From NCBI GenBank assembly GCA_022496805.1, contig CM040087.1, positions 10,242,001-10,306,000 of the forward strand: 64,000 nucleotides of DNA, read 5' to 3'. Below the pieces are notes generated by a model. It had not been told where the DNA came from and ran no database searches. It saw only the letters and a list, made by a program, of their open reading frames with translations. Position numbers and translations under genes: made by a program. This document shows, in pieces, positions 1 through 11,147 of the stretch. This stretch comes from Pohlia nutans. Its lineage: Eukaryota > Streptophyta > Bryopsida > Bryales > Mniaceae. Positions within the stretch are counted from its first letter, which is position 1, and the number at the start of each line of letters is the position of its first letter.

Positions 1-1376
1 ATTTATCCATACTTGCCGCGCTCCCAATATGTTTGTCGCCCATGACGGCTTGATGGCGCCGAAGTGGTTTACGCGGTTGTAGTAGGCGGAAATTTGACGA
101 AGTTTCTCGTTATTCTCCATCCACACGACAAAGCAGTTCCATGACGCGAAGTCTTTGAGGTCTTTCTCGTCATCCCTTCATCGCGCATCATGTAACTGGC
201 TTTCAAGCTGTGCTGCCCATTGATCAGCCAGAACTTTCCATCTTTGATGGCGTCCCAGCTTGTCGGTTTAGTGGCCTGGTCGACAGGCATTACGCACAGA
301 GTCTACTTCGTGCTTCTATCTGGCATGCTCAGAAGGAAGGTCATAATCTTTTTCGCATGTTCCGGCTCGTAACTCTTGATGTTTATGTGCGGAGGCGCAT
401 CGATTAGCTGTTCGATGGGGATTGATTTTTTGTCGTCGACGTCGAACAGGAATGCGTCAGTGCAAGACATCCAGAACGTCCTGTACGCTTCCGCCAAGCG
501 TGCGTAGTCGGGTTTATTATTCCCGACCAGGGGCTCCGGTAACTCAGTCACAGCGGACGCCAAACTATCCTCGTTGACAGCCTCAGGCGCCGACTTCTCT
601 GCAGGTTGCCTCCTCTTTGAAGAGGAGGCGAGGTTGCTTTGGCGTAGTGCTCTAGAAGGTGTCAAAGGTGTGGTAGGCTTGCGTTTGCCTCGGCTCTGTT
701 GCGGTCTTGCAGTTGGCGAGAAGTTGCCCATGGATCCCGCACTCCCCCCCTGGCTTCGGTTATCGAGGGACACGCTTACAGGTGCCATCGATTTTTGATG
801 CAATTCCACTTTCGCCTTCAAGACGTCGAAGTTCTGGATGAGCTTGCGGACTTTTAAGCAAAGCCCTGCCCCACGCAGCGGCTGACCGTTGCTAGTCTGG
901 AAGTATTTATTGTCATAATCGTCCTCCAGCTCCTTAATGCATCCGCTGAACTCGGTCGTTTCAAGAGAGTGCAGGAAGGGGGTGATGTTGAACGGGATCA
1001 CAGCTGAGTCGAAGGTGAGCGTGAAGTTGTACTGCTGCTTTTTATCACATTTTGTTCTCGTTGTGACGCAATGAATCAATATCTTGGACCCTCCAGCGGC
1101 GCTGATATCCTTGATCTTTTCGTTGTATGAAAGAGGGAGGAATGCCGGCGTATTCTTGGCCTTTGTTGTGAAGCAAATGTCTCGTGTATTCCCTATCATG
1201 TGCAAGCTCCAGTACTCCTGCAAGTCCTGGTCTTTCATGTCCTAGAACTCTCCAAAGTTCGCCAGGTCGTCGCCCGCCTGGTCATCATCCGCGTATGGCT
1301 GATGTGCTGCCCTCTCGTAGTAGAGCTCGAGCTTTAGCGTTTGATGTTCCTTTGGTGTCTTCCTCTCTGTTGCCAT
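1..1376 (-). pseudogene. ParB/sulfiredoxin-like mobile-element gene, broken and cut by the window edge
   Basis: Reading leftwards from an ATG at 1376-1374, one frame runs nearly to the window edge. It is interrupted by TAG at 1244-1242 and TAG at 305-303, with no other stop until about 170-180. There a frameshift moves the sensible reading (ending ..NILGARQVW at the edge) to another frame. The ATG at 1376 directly follows a strong acceptor (pyrimidine tract, then CAG at 1380-1378), which is why I start here. Near 470-400 it reads SIPIEQL; near 236-195 it reads FWLINGQHSLKAS. The order I-P-x-E-Q-L followed later by G-Q-H-x-x-x-A is the signature of the ParB N-terminal/sulfiredoxin fold (nucleotide-binding, DNA-clamp family). 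The first 200 residues and a basic Ser/Pro-rich linker are unrecognised. No ParB HTH is visible before the edge. The family call is inference; the three breaks are seen directly. Confidence 0.55.
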
Positions 1377-1377
1377 T

Positions 1378-2519
1378 CTGTTCACAGCGCGAACAAACAA
1401 AAAAATTAGGTCGGTACGAGCTAAAGTGTGCGACACAGATATCAGCATGACTCTTCATGAATTACCAATTCTATCATGCTTGGTCACCACTGGCTAGACA
1501 GTATGACGTCTATATCGATGAGTCCCACATCAGAATTTAGCTCGGGACGAGCTGAAGTTCAGACCGGCGTGGATTCTTTACAATTCTCATAAGCTTTTCA
1601 TATGTATGATACATACAGTACTACGCCTATGATTATTTAGGTCGATCTGACCTGAATATCAATTACAGTTTATGACTTTGAGGTTGAAGGAGTTACGGAT
1701 ATGTTTTTCGGTACCCATGTGTATAGGTTGCATGTGATTCTGTGGGATTTTGTGAGCTTTACCCCGTCTTGGATGTAGGACGTTCGGGGGCCATTTAGGT
1801 CGACTCAACCTGAATCTGTTTTTTATTGATTAGAATTATTCAGAGAATATATCATAAAGCTATTTAGGTCGGGTCGACCTGAACTAAGTGAATTAATACA
1901 TGGAGCAGTATTCATTTTCTAGACTTTCTAGTCTAGAATTAATGATGTTGTCCTATACGTTTACGTCGTATTCATTATTAGATATGGTCGATTAGGTCGT
2001 ATCGACTGAACTGGATTGCAATTAAGGTCGTGTCGACCTGAATCTTACGCATTTGAGGTCGGTAATTATTGCGTTATTAGAGTGAATTAGGTCGGTTCGA
2101 CCTGAATTTCCATTTGGTTCATCGTCATGTTCTACACTTTGAATCCTGGAATTCGTCAAGTACGATCTAATGTTGGGATTTAGGTCGAATCGACCTAAAC
2201 TTCTGGTTTGGGAGAGTGCTTCTACATATGGTTTTCAGTAGTTTTGAATTGTGTTAGTTATATGATATGGTATTTTAGGTGGGGTCGAGCTGAATGGACT
2301 GCAATTTAGGTCGATTCCAGTTCGTATGTGGCATGTATTGGTGATGTTTAGATCGGGTCGATCTAAATTGCAGTTCCTCGCTGGAGTTTCTCTGTCCATT
2401 TCAGAGGATGAAGTGTCCTTTCTATAATCTATTGCGTATTCAAGTACTGGGATCGACCTTAATTGACATCAAGGTAAACAGACATCGAGCTAAACAAACA
2501 TCCAATGACAAGTGCTTAC
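1378..2519 (-). other. inferred leader intron of the ParB-like gene
   Basis: On the minus strand a near-consensus donor (CAAG/GTAAGC, GT at 2519-2518) and an acceptor with a long T-rich tract (AG at 1379-1378) bracket 1.14 kb. The acceptor is 2 nt before the ATG at 1376. All palindromes of the left array lie inside. Splicing is inferred from the sites only. Confidence 0.4.
1406..2366. repeat. palindrome array A (11 sites)
   Basis: Eleven copies of an odd 19-bp palindrome (one copy is 18 bp), consensus TTAGGTCGRNTCGACCTGA, start at 1406, 1537, 1637, 1795, 1864, 1992 (1-nt deletion), 2023, 2087, 2180, 2275 and 2348. Half sites lie near 2053, 2306 and 2452. Spacing varies from 31 to 158 bp. The spacers share little sequence while the 9-bp arms around a single central base are kept. 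Array B (11409-12418) uses the same palindrome in front of the DUF7869 gene. Confidence 0.9.
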
Positions 2520-2771
2520 CTTGAAGTCCCAAATGTGCTGTGGAATTTTGTGCTTTGCTATCAAACAAGCAAACCAGCAGGCAACTTGGATGACCCTTTT
2601 GTCGAATACTTCCAAATGCTCCCTCAATATGGCGCCAATTGATTGATCTGAAAACAAAATGCAACAACTTCCTTGTGAATGAACTAATCTTCTAATCTAT
2701 ACATGAAAGAATCACTCATTTACTTCTTGCAAATACTTACTCCATGCATGCCAATCAACAATGTTGAATTT
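2520..2771 (-). other. two possible minus-strand coding exons (2741-2771 and 2520-2648)
   Basis: Minus-strand splice signals frame a 31-nt exon (acceptor TTCAG before 2771, donor GGA/GTAAGT at 2741/2740) and a 129-nt exon (acceptor TTTTCAG before 2648, donor CAAG/GTAAGC at 2520). Joined in phase they give an open, amphipathic stretch beginning KFNIVDWHAW and ending IPQHIWDFK. I do not recognise it. In that frame it does not run into the ATG frame at 1376, so it may be another gene, an alternative first exon or a relic. Confidence 0.3.
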
Positions 2772-2964
2772 CTGAATCCAATATCATCGATTCGAAGCAA
2801 TTAGACTGGTCTCTTGTTTGTTATGAAAATTAAGCACACAAATCACTGCAGCAACTTGAACCACCACCCAAAACACGAGCTCCATGGACATGAAGAAACA
2901 ACTCTAAAATCTATACAACATTACTAGATGAATAAAGAAAAATCCCCAATTTAGCTTGAGTTAC

Positions 2965-3073
2965 AATAAGCAGCTTGATCACAATAAGCAGCTTGATCAC
3001 TCCAGAAACTTATTGTGATCAAGTTTCTGGAGTGATGAAGCTGCTTATTGTGATCAAGCTGCTTATTGTGATC
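2965..3073. repeat. imperfect inverted repeat of AGCAGCTTGATCACAATA units
   Basis: The unit AGCAGCTTGATCACAATA occurs twice head to tail on the left and its reverse complement twice on the right, around a short centre near 3010-3017. The DNA or RNA could fold into a stem of about 40 bp. No gene is seen here. Confidence 0.75.
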
Positions 3074-3392
3074 GATCGTTGAATAAAGAAAAATCCCCAG
3101 TTTAGTTTCATGAGTGATCAAGCTGTTTAATCTGCTTGAAATCAAGCAACTACTGACATTCTAAGCCACAAACTGCTAGGAAAGACTGTACACAGCTTAA
3201 GATCTGGTCACCTTATAAAACCCTAATTAAATTGCATACATGTTGTAAGCAAGCAATCTCAAATGCAAACAATGCAATTCAGACAAAGTCCTTCATCTTC
3301 AACAAGGAAAAGAATCAAAATACCAAGATAACAGCAACTCTCAAAATGTAAGCAAGGCGTTTTTAGGGATTAGGGTTTAGGATCTCTTTACC

Positions 3393-3880
3393 TGTTTAAT
3401 CGCGCTCCGTGTGCTTTTACAGACGTGCTCCCTCGTCGCGCTCCTTCTCCGTCACAGACGTGCTCCCTCGATCCAAGGCGTGCTTCCCCTCCTGAGAAAA
3501 CAAATCAGCTTGCAACCCTGCAATTCTAAACTACAAGGTTCAGGGTAGACGCAGCCCCTCCAACCTCGAGCTTCTAACTGACACGAGAGACGACGACACA
3601 ACACAGACATAAACAACACGAGAGAAAGAAGAAACGACAGAAAAAAACGAGAGGGACAAAAAACGAGTTCCAAACAGAGAACGACGACGGAGACAGTAAC
3701 CCCAGAAACCCTACACCACAACGCACAAAAGGAACGGCGAGAACAACACACAAACGGCGAGAAGAACACACACGGTGAGAGACGACGACACAACACGCAG
3801 GCACAGAAACGAAGAGAGATCGAAAAAATGGCGACGCGTTCAACCCTAGCCGGATCGAGAGCGACGAATGTGCACAGGGT
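3393..3880 (-). other. possible 5' exon or leader of a minus-strand transcript
   Basis: On the minus strand this stretch is pyrimidine-rich and ends in a donor-like AACAG/GTAAAG at 3393/3392, upstream of the candidate exons at 2741-2771 and 2520-2648. CGTGCTCCCTCG-like units repeat near 3425-3470. It looks like a leader or first exon, but no protein family is recognisable and the opposite strand also has an open frame (3828-4139). Confidence 0.2.
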
Positions 3881-4105
3881 ATGGGCACGGGGGTATGGGC
3901 ACGGGGCACAGGGCACGGGGCACGGGGTATGGGCACTCCACGGGTATGGGCACAAGGCATGGGTACACGGGTATGGGAAAAGGGTGTGGTATGGACACAA
4001 GGCACGGGTATGGCCACAGGGCATCGGCACATGGGTATGGGCACGGGTATGGCACAGGGCACGGGTATATGCATGGGCATTGGGCATGGGCACGCGTATG
4101 GATCT
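3880..4105. repeat. G-rich minisatellite of GGGTAT/GGGCAC units
   Basis: Imperfect hexamer and 12-mer units, mainly GGGTAT and GGGCAC, repeat over about 225 bp. All frames on both strands stay largely open because of the repeat, so the overlapping frames (tracts such as MGTGHG or PCPYP) are not evidence of genes. Confidence 0.85.
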
Positions 4106-4111
4106 TCCAGA

Positions 4112-5493
4112 TAAGATATTGAGAGTTTTTGAAAAATAGCAAAAGTGGTTTATGTCAAGTTTCATTCTTAATTCAAAAAGTGAGACTTTAAACATGATTT
4201 TCCATAATAAGTAGAATCAAATAGTGAAAACCATAGCATCTTGTAGTGCATGTAATTCCAATGTCATTACAATATTTTTTAATTTTGTAATGTTAATTTT
4301 GGATTTTTAATTGAATTTCCAGAGAAAACCTTGCAAAATTAATTAAAAAATATTAATAATAAATATGATGAATCCAACCATATAGATGTTATCTTCACAT
4401 TGACATTTATAACTTTGCTTTGTACAGTGGGGTCCAACATGGAATGGCGTTTTTGGTTTCGTAGTGAGAAAAATTTCAGTACTACCAATTTTGAAAGCCT
4501 CCCGAGAGCTCAAATATTGGTATTTTACCACGAAATTTTTACTAGAGACTTATCTTTAAGTTAATTATATGTATGCCAAATTTCAAGGCAAAAAGATTCA
4601 CCCAAAAAACGTTATTTAGAATCTACCAACATTGGTAGTTGTGGAAATGTTTTCACTGCTGCCAACTTTGACAGCCTCCCAAAGATTGGTTTTTTTTTTT
4701 TTTTTTCCATGAAATTCTTGGAAAAGAAACTTCTTTATGTTAATGACATATGATTAAAATTTCAAGGCCAAAAGATTAATAGAAAAAACGATATTAACAA
4801 TCTACCAACATGTGTAGTTGTGGGAAACAATGGGGGAAACTACACACATTGGTAGATTGTAAATATTTTTCTTTGTATAGATTTTTTGACCTTGAAATTT
4901 GGCATGAATGTTTTTGTCATAAAGAGCATGTTGTACCAAAAATTTCATGGTAAATAGACAATTTCTCAACCGTAGGGAGGGTGTCAAAGTTGGTAGCAAA
5001 GTTTCCCCCATTGTTTCCCACAACTACACATGTTGGTAGATTGTCAATATCTTTTTCTGTATTAATATTTTGGCCTTGAATTTTTTATCATATGTTATTA
5101 ACATAAAGAAGTTTTTTTTCCAAGAATTTCATTGCAAAAAAGAATTAATTCAATCTTTGGGAGGTTGTCAAAGTTGGCAGCAGTGAATAACTACCAATGT
5201 TGGTAGATTTTGAATAACTTTTTGTCGGTGAATCTTTTGGCCTTGAAATTTGGCATACATATAATTAACTTAAAGATAAGTCTTTGGTAAAACTTTCGTG
5301 GTAAAATACCAATATTTGAGCTCTCGGGAGGCTTTCAAGGTTGGCAGTACTGAAAATTTTCTCACTGCGAAACCAAAAACGCCATTCCATGTTGGACCCC
5401 ACTGTACATCAACTCCATTTTAATTTTTTATCAAACATTTTATAACGAATCTTTGAAAACAGTGTTGAATCGGGACCTTAATTAAAGGGTTAA
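4112..5493. mobile_element. TTAA-type MITE, left-truncated and split by a later insertion
   Basis: Segments 4112-4424 and 5405-5489 match the complete element at 48598-49136 collinearly, including the right end GGG followed by TTAA (5490-5493). The left terminus is missing. The 980-bp element at 4425-5404 sits inside it. No gene. Confidence 0.8.
4425..5404. mobile_element. foldback element with TA target duplication (Tc1/mariner-like ends)
   Basis: The ends are exact inverted repeats starting CAGTGGGGTCCAACATGG and flanked by TA (4423-4424 and 5405-5406). The arms pair over most of the element, giving a stem of more than 400 bp with its centre near 4850-4950. It encodes nothing recognisable. 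The copy at 48598-49136 preserves the empty site with a single TA. TA target plus CAGT ends fit a non-autonomous Tc1/mariner-type element; the superfamily is inferred. Confidence 0.85.
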
Positions 5494-6177
5494 TATGTAC
5501 TTTTGAAAGTGACGGCACTTTCATTATAGAATAATTAATAACAGTTCAAGGAGTGGATGTTGGCACTTTTTAAAGTAATTATTAATAATTTGGCTATTAA
5601 TAGTAAACACTTAATTTTCTCACGTTTGCTAAAAGGTTTTATTTTTATTTGTATGGTGAGTGTTATGTTTTCGTCCACTACTGTTGAAAATTGGGTTATA
5701 AGTTTGATTTATTTTTGAGTTTATGTTTGGTTTTTTTCTAAATTTATTTTTGTTGATTTTGACAAAATACATAATAAGGTTATTAATGTTTTTGGCATCT
5801 TTTTGGGGAATTATTATCTACCGAACCTGCCGTCGAGGTGTGGTAGTAGACACATTGGCGTATATTATGTTGACATTTGTTGTAAAAAGAAAGGTTTCAA
5901 ATTGGAATTCCAATAGCTCATTATTTAAAATCATGTGGACGTGCATTTTAACTTTTTTTTTCTTGATACCCATAAGAGGTATATAATCATGTCAAATACA
6001 ATGGAATATTGTTTTGTAAGACTGGTTGGAATGGGCTTTGTGGACCTTTAAGGGTTAAATTTGGTCTATTACATGAGCTCTTACTCAAAAATGTCATACA
6101 TTGGCAACTGTCATTTTAGTTCGTGTTTTAGCACATCCTACATTCCGGGCAACGAGGCCTACGTGCAGCGAACTCTT

Positions 6178-6180
6178 GTA

Positions 6181-6245
<65 letters not shown>
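6178..6245. repeat. compound TA/TG microsatellite
   Basis: A run of TA repeats passes into TG repeats and back to TA. Confidence 0.95.
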
Positions 6246-6246
<1 letters not shown>

Positions 6247-6955
6247 CAAAAATATATAACAGGTATATGTATTTGAACATTATTGTGTTGTTCAAATAAT
6301 TTCATTGAAATACTTATTATAATATCTACATTATTTCCTGAACGTCCCAGCGTCCTGAAACTGGATCACGAACAGATTCCAAACTCTATAACTTTCTCAT
6401 ACAACCTCGGATGATCTTTATGCAAGTCACCTTACAAAGCCTATTAAATTCTGTACCAATTGTAGACAAAAATTTAAAATAAAATGTTTAGCAGCCGCAT
6501 AATAATTATTAATATCTATTAATACCCGATTTCTAAAATACTTACTTTTGAAAGTGCTGACCTTGCCTTCTATGTACTATATATATACTAGGAAAAAAAT
6601 CTACCATGTATATGTACGTATATATATATATATATGTACATTATATATACCTATATTAGTACATGTATAATTATTAGTACGTATATTTTTGGGACCCTAC
6701 CTTCAGTTGGATGATCTCTATGCAAGTCACTTTAGAAAGCCTACTTAGATTTTAGCGGTTTGCATGGAGTGGACTGCATGGAGATGAGATTAAATTCTCT
6801 ACCTATCACAATAAAATCAAGGCTAGAGACACAAAACGAGGCCAATGGGCAAAAACCCAACCAAGATTGAGACCCTAGTCTTGAGAGGGACGAATACTTC
6901 AGGCAGCAGGCCAGAAAATTGTACATTGGGCAGCGGGCAACGAGCATCGAAAACT

Positions 6956-6958
<3 letters not shown>

Positions 6959-6998
<40 letters not shown>
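6959..6998. repeat. AT dinucleotide tract
   Basis: About 19 uninterrupted TA/AT units. Open frames reading Ile-Tyr repeats across it are artefacts. Confidence 0.95.
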
Positions 6999-7001
<3 letters not shown>

Positions 7002-7199
7002 CGAGGTAGGGTTGGTAGAACATAATACCCTATAAAAATGCCGAAAAAATAAAAATAAAATATTAAGTCGACCCCACTGGGCAGCGGGCAACGGTCAGGA
7101 CTACGGGCAGGGCTACGGCCACTCAGCAAAAACTTGTATATGAACATGTATATATACAAGCATATCCGCATATATATACATTTATATTTATTATATAAA

Positions 7200-7282
<83 letters not shown>
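7200..7282. repeat. AT dinucleotide tract
   Basis: About 38 TA/AT units after a short imperfect start. Confidence 0.95.
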
Positions 7283-7285
<3 letters not shown>

Positions 7286-7666
7286 ACGTTTGAAGGCAGG
7301 GTTGGCAGAAAATAATTTATAAAAAAAAATTCCGATATAATTTAAAAATTCAATAGGAAGAATTTTGTCGGTATCATCAAAAATGAAGTCAACAAAAAGT
7401 CGTCAAAAACAGACACTATAAACTGGATGAAAACATGACACTTGGCAAAAATGGCAGAGAAAAATATATAATTATAAAACGTTTACTAGGGGGCAGAAAA
7501 TAATTATTGATATCTGTCAATAGCCAATTTTCATAATACTTACCTTTGATAGTGCCGACGTTCACTGTTTTAACTTTTATTAATTATTCGACATGAAAGT
7601 GCCGACCCTGACTTCCACGTACTATATATAATAGAATATATACATATATGTAGAAAAATAGGTCTA

Positions 7667-7786
<120 letters not shown>

Positions 7787-10194
7787 TTCATACACCTTAT
7801 CGGGATTTATTTACTTTTCGGAGCTTTTTTTAATAGTTATAATTTATAGGAAGACAAGAACGCACGTTCTACTGCTGTTTGGAAATAATTCGTTTCTTTT
7901 ATTAGGGTCATAATAGGGTTTTCTCAGATACACAAACTTGAATATCAGAATATGGTCATAGTGTTTTAAAACATTCTATTTACAAAATGTGAAGAAGTAC
8001 AATCTTTTATGATCATTGCTATTATATTGAGTTTTTAGAATAGAAGGTATCTTTTGGACCAATCTTGACTTCAATCTTAATTCCAAATTCTGTAGCCCCT
8101 AAATGCCCTCACCTATGTCCGTTTGGGTAGTTCTCTAACGAACAATTTTACTAGAGTCTGTAAAACCTTCATAATTATGGATGCAACATTGGAACACAAA
8201 ATGAGGTATAATATTTTCAAAAATTATTGTTTCCTTTTAGATCAGATCACACACACATGAAGCTAACCTGGAATACAAATCTCAATTCAAAATAATTCAC
8301 ACTACATGAAGATTACATGAAAATAATTTGCTTCAATTGGTATTTTAAATTCAAACATGAATCGTAGCAAGTATGAGCGGATGAAGTTTAAGATTTCTCA
8401 TAATTCATCCATCTGTAACATACACGTACTTCATCATTTGAAAGAGTGACATATATATTTGGAAAGCTATTGAGAGGGACTGTGGCGTGAATCAATGTAT
8501 TTAAATTATGAAAGTATTTCGAAACAAGTAATCCTATAGTGGTTCAATCAATGTATTAAATGTAGAATCATGAAGATTTCATTGACACATGCTTTAATAT
8601 ATTACCTGAAACGTTTTATAATATATTAATTGTGGATCATTTTACCCTAAACCTACAATTTAGACCTTTGTGATTCTAATAATAATGTCTTAATTTTCAC
8701 AAAATTTCTAGATTATTTGATAGGCGATATAGAGTTGTATCATTCGAAAGTCATGAAATATTAAATATTTACAATTTAGTCATGCTTTTAACGATTTTGG
8801 TTTCACGAAATGGACTGCATGGAGATGAGATTAAAATGATTTTGTATTTAATATTTGGACGTGAATCGTAGAAGTTATCAGCGGATGAAGTTTAACATAT
8901 CTGATAATTATTTTGTCCAAATAATCATCGGTTACTTAGAGTTTAGGGTAGAGTAATTTAATGCTTTTGGCGTATTAAAATTTATTTACAACTTGTGCAT
9001 TTCTTTTTAACATGCTTTTAGATCATAATCACTTGACATTTAGGATTGAGGCCCCATAAAGTACAGCAATTTGCGATTTCTGTTGTTATTTACACGTTAA
9101 AAATAATAAGTTATCCTGAACACTTGCATGGCTTCAAATGAATGTAATAATCATGCATTTCAAAAATTAAATATGTTTTATTACAACTTGTTTTTTAATT
9201 ATGATCATGCATTTAGAAGCTACTTAATATACGACATTTATGACTTTAGTTACTTAGAGTCCCTAAACTTCTGCTATCACCGTATAATACCAATATTCAT
9301 TAATTTTCATTTACAGAATTTGCAGTACTGACAATAAAAATACGAATATAGCAAGAATTAGGATTAGGAAAATTATGGGTTGATATGGGTACCACTTTCA
9401 TTGATCCGTGAGACGCGCAAATGAATGTGTGACATATGTCAAAGTCATTTTAATATGTGTGCTAGACATCTAGCCTTTGGTAATTACCAAATGTATATTT
9501 GCAGGCATGGTGTCTGTAAGACTGTAACGCCCATAATTAGTTTTAATAATATTTATAGATTTATCAAGATTTTTGGCAGTCGTATTAAATCTATTCCTAA
9601 TGTTCCGATTATTTGATAATTCACGTACTTTAATACCGCCAAATAATTATGTATTGCACTACCTACACGTTCATGTTAATGTATAATTACATGTGAATTA
9701 TTTGCACTTAATATTCTCTAAAATGCTTGTATGTATTTAAATTTTCCATATATCTATTCAATATATTATTCAGTATTTTGTAATTAACGTGATTAATGCT
9801 TTTAAACTAAATATTAAGACAATGAAGTAACACGTTAAATTTAATTTTAACGGAAATACCCCTGAGTTATAAATAGTAGTTTCTGATGATGTTTACCGAT
9901 ATGTTTAGTGGTTACCTCGGGGGATTGAATGTCGAGAATTTTGATAACTATATGAGAACAAATATTTGGTGTCCTTTTTTCATTTGTGATAAATATTATA
10001 AATTTATAGAAGTAATATAGGATGTTTTAAATTAATTTAGAGAATATTCTAGGGATATTCTTAGAATATACCAAAACTAAATTATGAATACTAGAATATG
10101 CAAAATAACTTCGTAGCACTTGATTAAATACCCTAAAACCGTACATGAAATTTATAGGAAGGTTCCTCCATGAGGTGGTTATTTTATTGTCAAC

Positions 10195-10520
10195 CATTAG
10201 GAGAAAAATGGGGTCCCAAAGGAGCCCTGTAAGCTTGCCCGGGTTAGGTGAACCGGCTACCCAAGGACCATTTTCTATGTAAACCCATTGGTGCAGTCAC
10301 TGCTCGCTGACAGCGTCGGAAGCCGCAGTGCTGGCAATGTTGGCAGTGCTTGTAGTGTCGACACTGTTAGCAGCGTCGATTGGCGCGACCCGCGGAACTC
10401 CACTGCTGGCAGCCATGGTGTCACCATTGGTGCCCTCATGTAAAGTGCACGGTTTGGCCTAAAATTTTCAGCACGTGCCAAAGGCCAAGGCCCCTTTGTG
10501 ACTACAGATTTCTCCTAATG
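10195..10520. mobile_element. MITE, CATTAGGAGAAA family, copy 1
   Basis: Imperfect terminal inverted repeats start CATTAGGAGAAA on each strand. The interior carries GCTGACAGCGTCGGAAGCC and GGCAGTGCT-like tandem phrases. A second copy lies at 45293-45626 with about 75-80% visible similarity. I see no clear target duplication and no coding capacity. Confidence 0.8.
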
Positions 10521-10904
10521 TACGTTTGTACTATCGACAAAACCAACAACGTGCATTTTGAATAATATTATTTTTATGATCTACAATTTAATATAGAGCA
10601 ATGTCTCACTGTAGAATTTTCCGATCTTTTTTTTACGCCGTAATTTTTTTTTCTTTTAATTTTTTTTTTAATTTTTTTAATTTTTTTACATATTTTTTAA
10701 AGAATTTTCCGTTTCCAATGTTCTTGTTACATAGGGATGGAAGCTATATTTGAATGAAGTATTCAAGTACTGTATAGAAATCTATTATTGTCGCGAATAT
10801 TTTCAGTAAACTTTCTTCTTCCACAGTTGTAAAGTGCACCGAACTTCGTGGACGCTGCGATTTTTTAGTGGATGAGAAACGACGGTTCAAATTCTCCCTT
10901 CCTC

Positions 10905-10940
10905 TTCCCGCCACATCGTTCCCGCCATATTGTCTATAAA
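10905..10940 (+). promoter_or_regulatory. probable promoter of the DUF7869 element gene
   Basis: Two TTCCCGCC boxes (10905-10912 and 10919-10926), the form bound by E2F factors, lie just before TATAAA at 10935-10940. Transcription would start near 10965-10975. S-phase-linked expression is an inference from the motif. Confidence 0.4.
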
Positions 10941-11147
10941 TCTTGAAGTGCGATTGAAATATTCCTTTTCTCGTTTCATTGCGTGCTCATGCTCCTCCGT
11001 TCGCGCACTCCTCCACACCGGTTCTTGTACTCTCTCATGGTTGAAGGGAAGATTTTCTTTTGCTTAGGTTTTTACGGAGAGTGCGTGTAGTTGCGGGCTG
11101 AGGCTGTAGAATCGTGTCAAGAGGCGCTGTGTCCACGACATATTCCG

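Noticed and set aside
3452..4195. Long open frames across the GGGTAT/GGGCAC tract on both strands
   Set aside because: Low-complexity repeat keeps all frames open; residues are repeat products and no family is seen.
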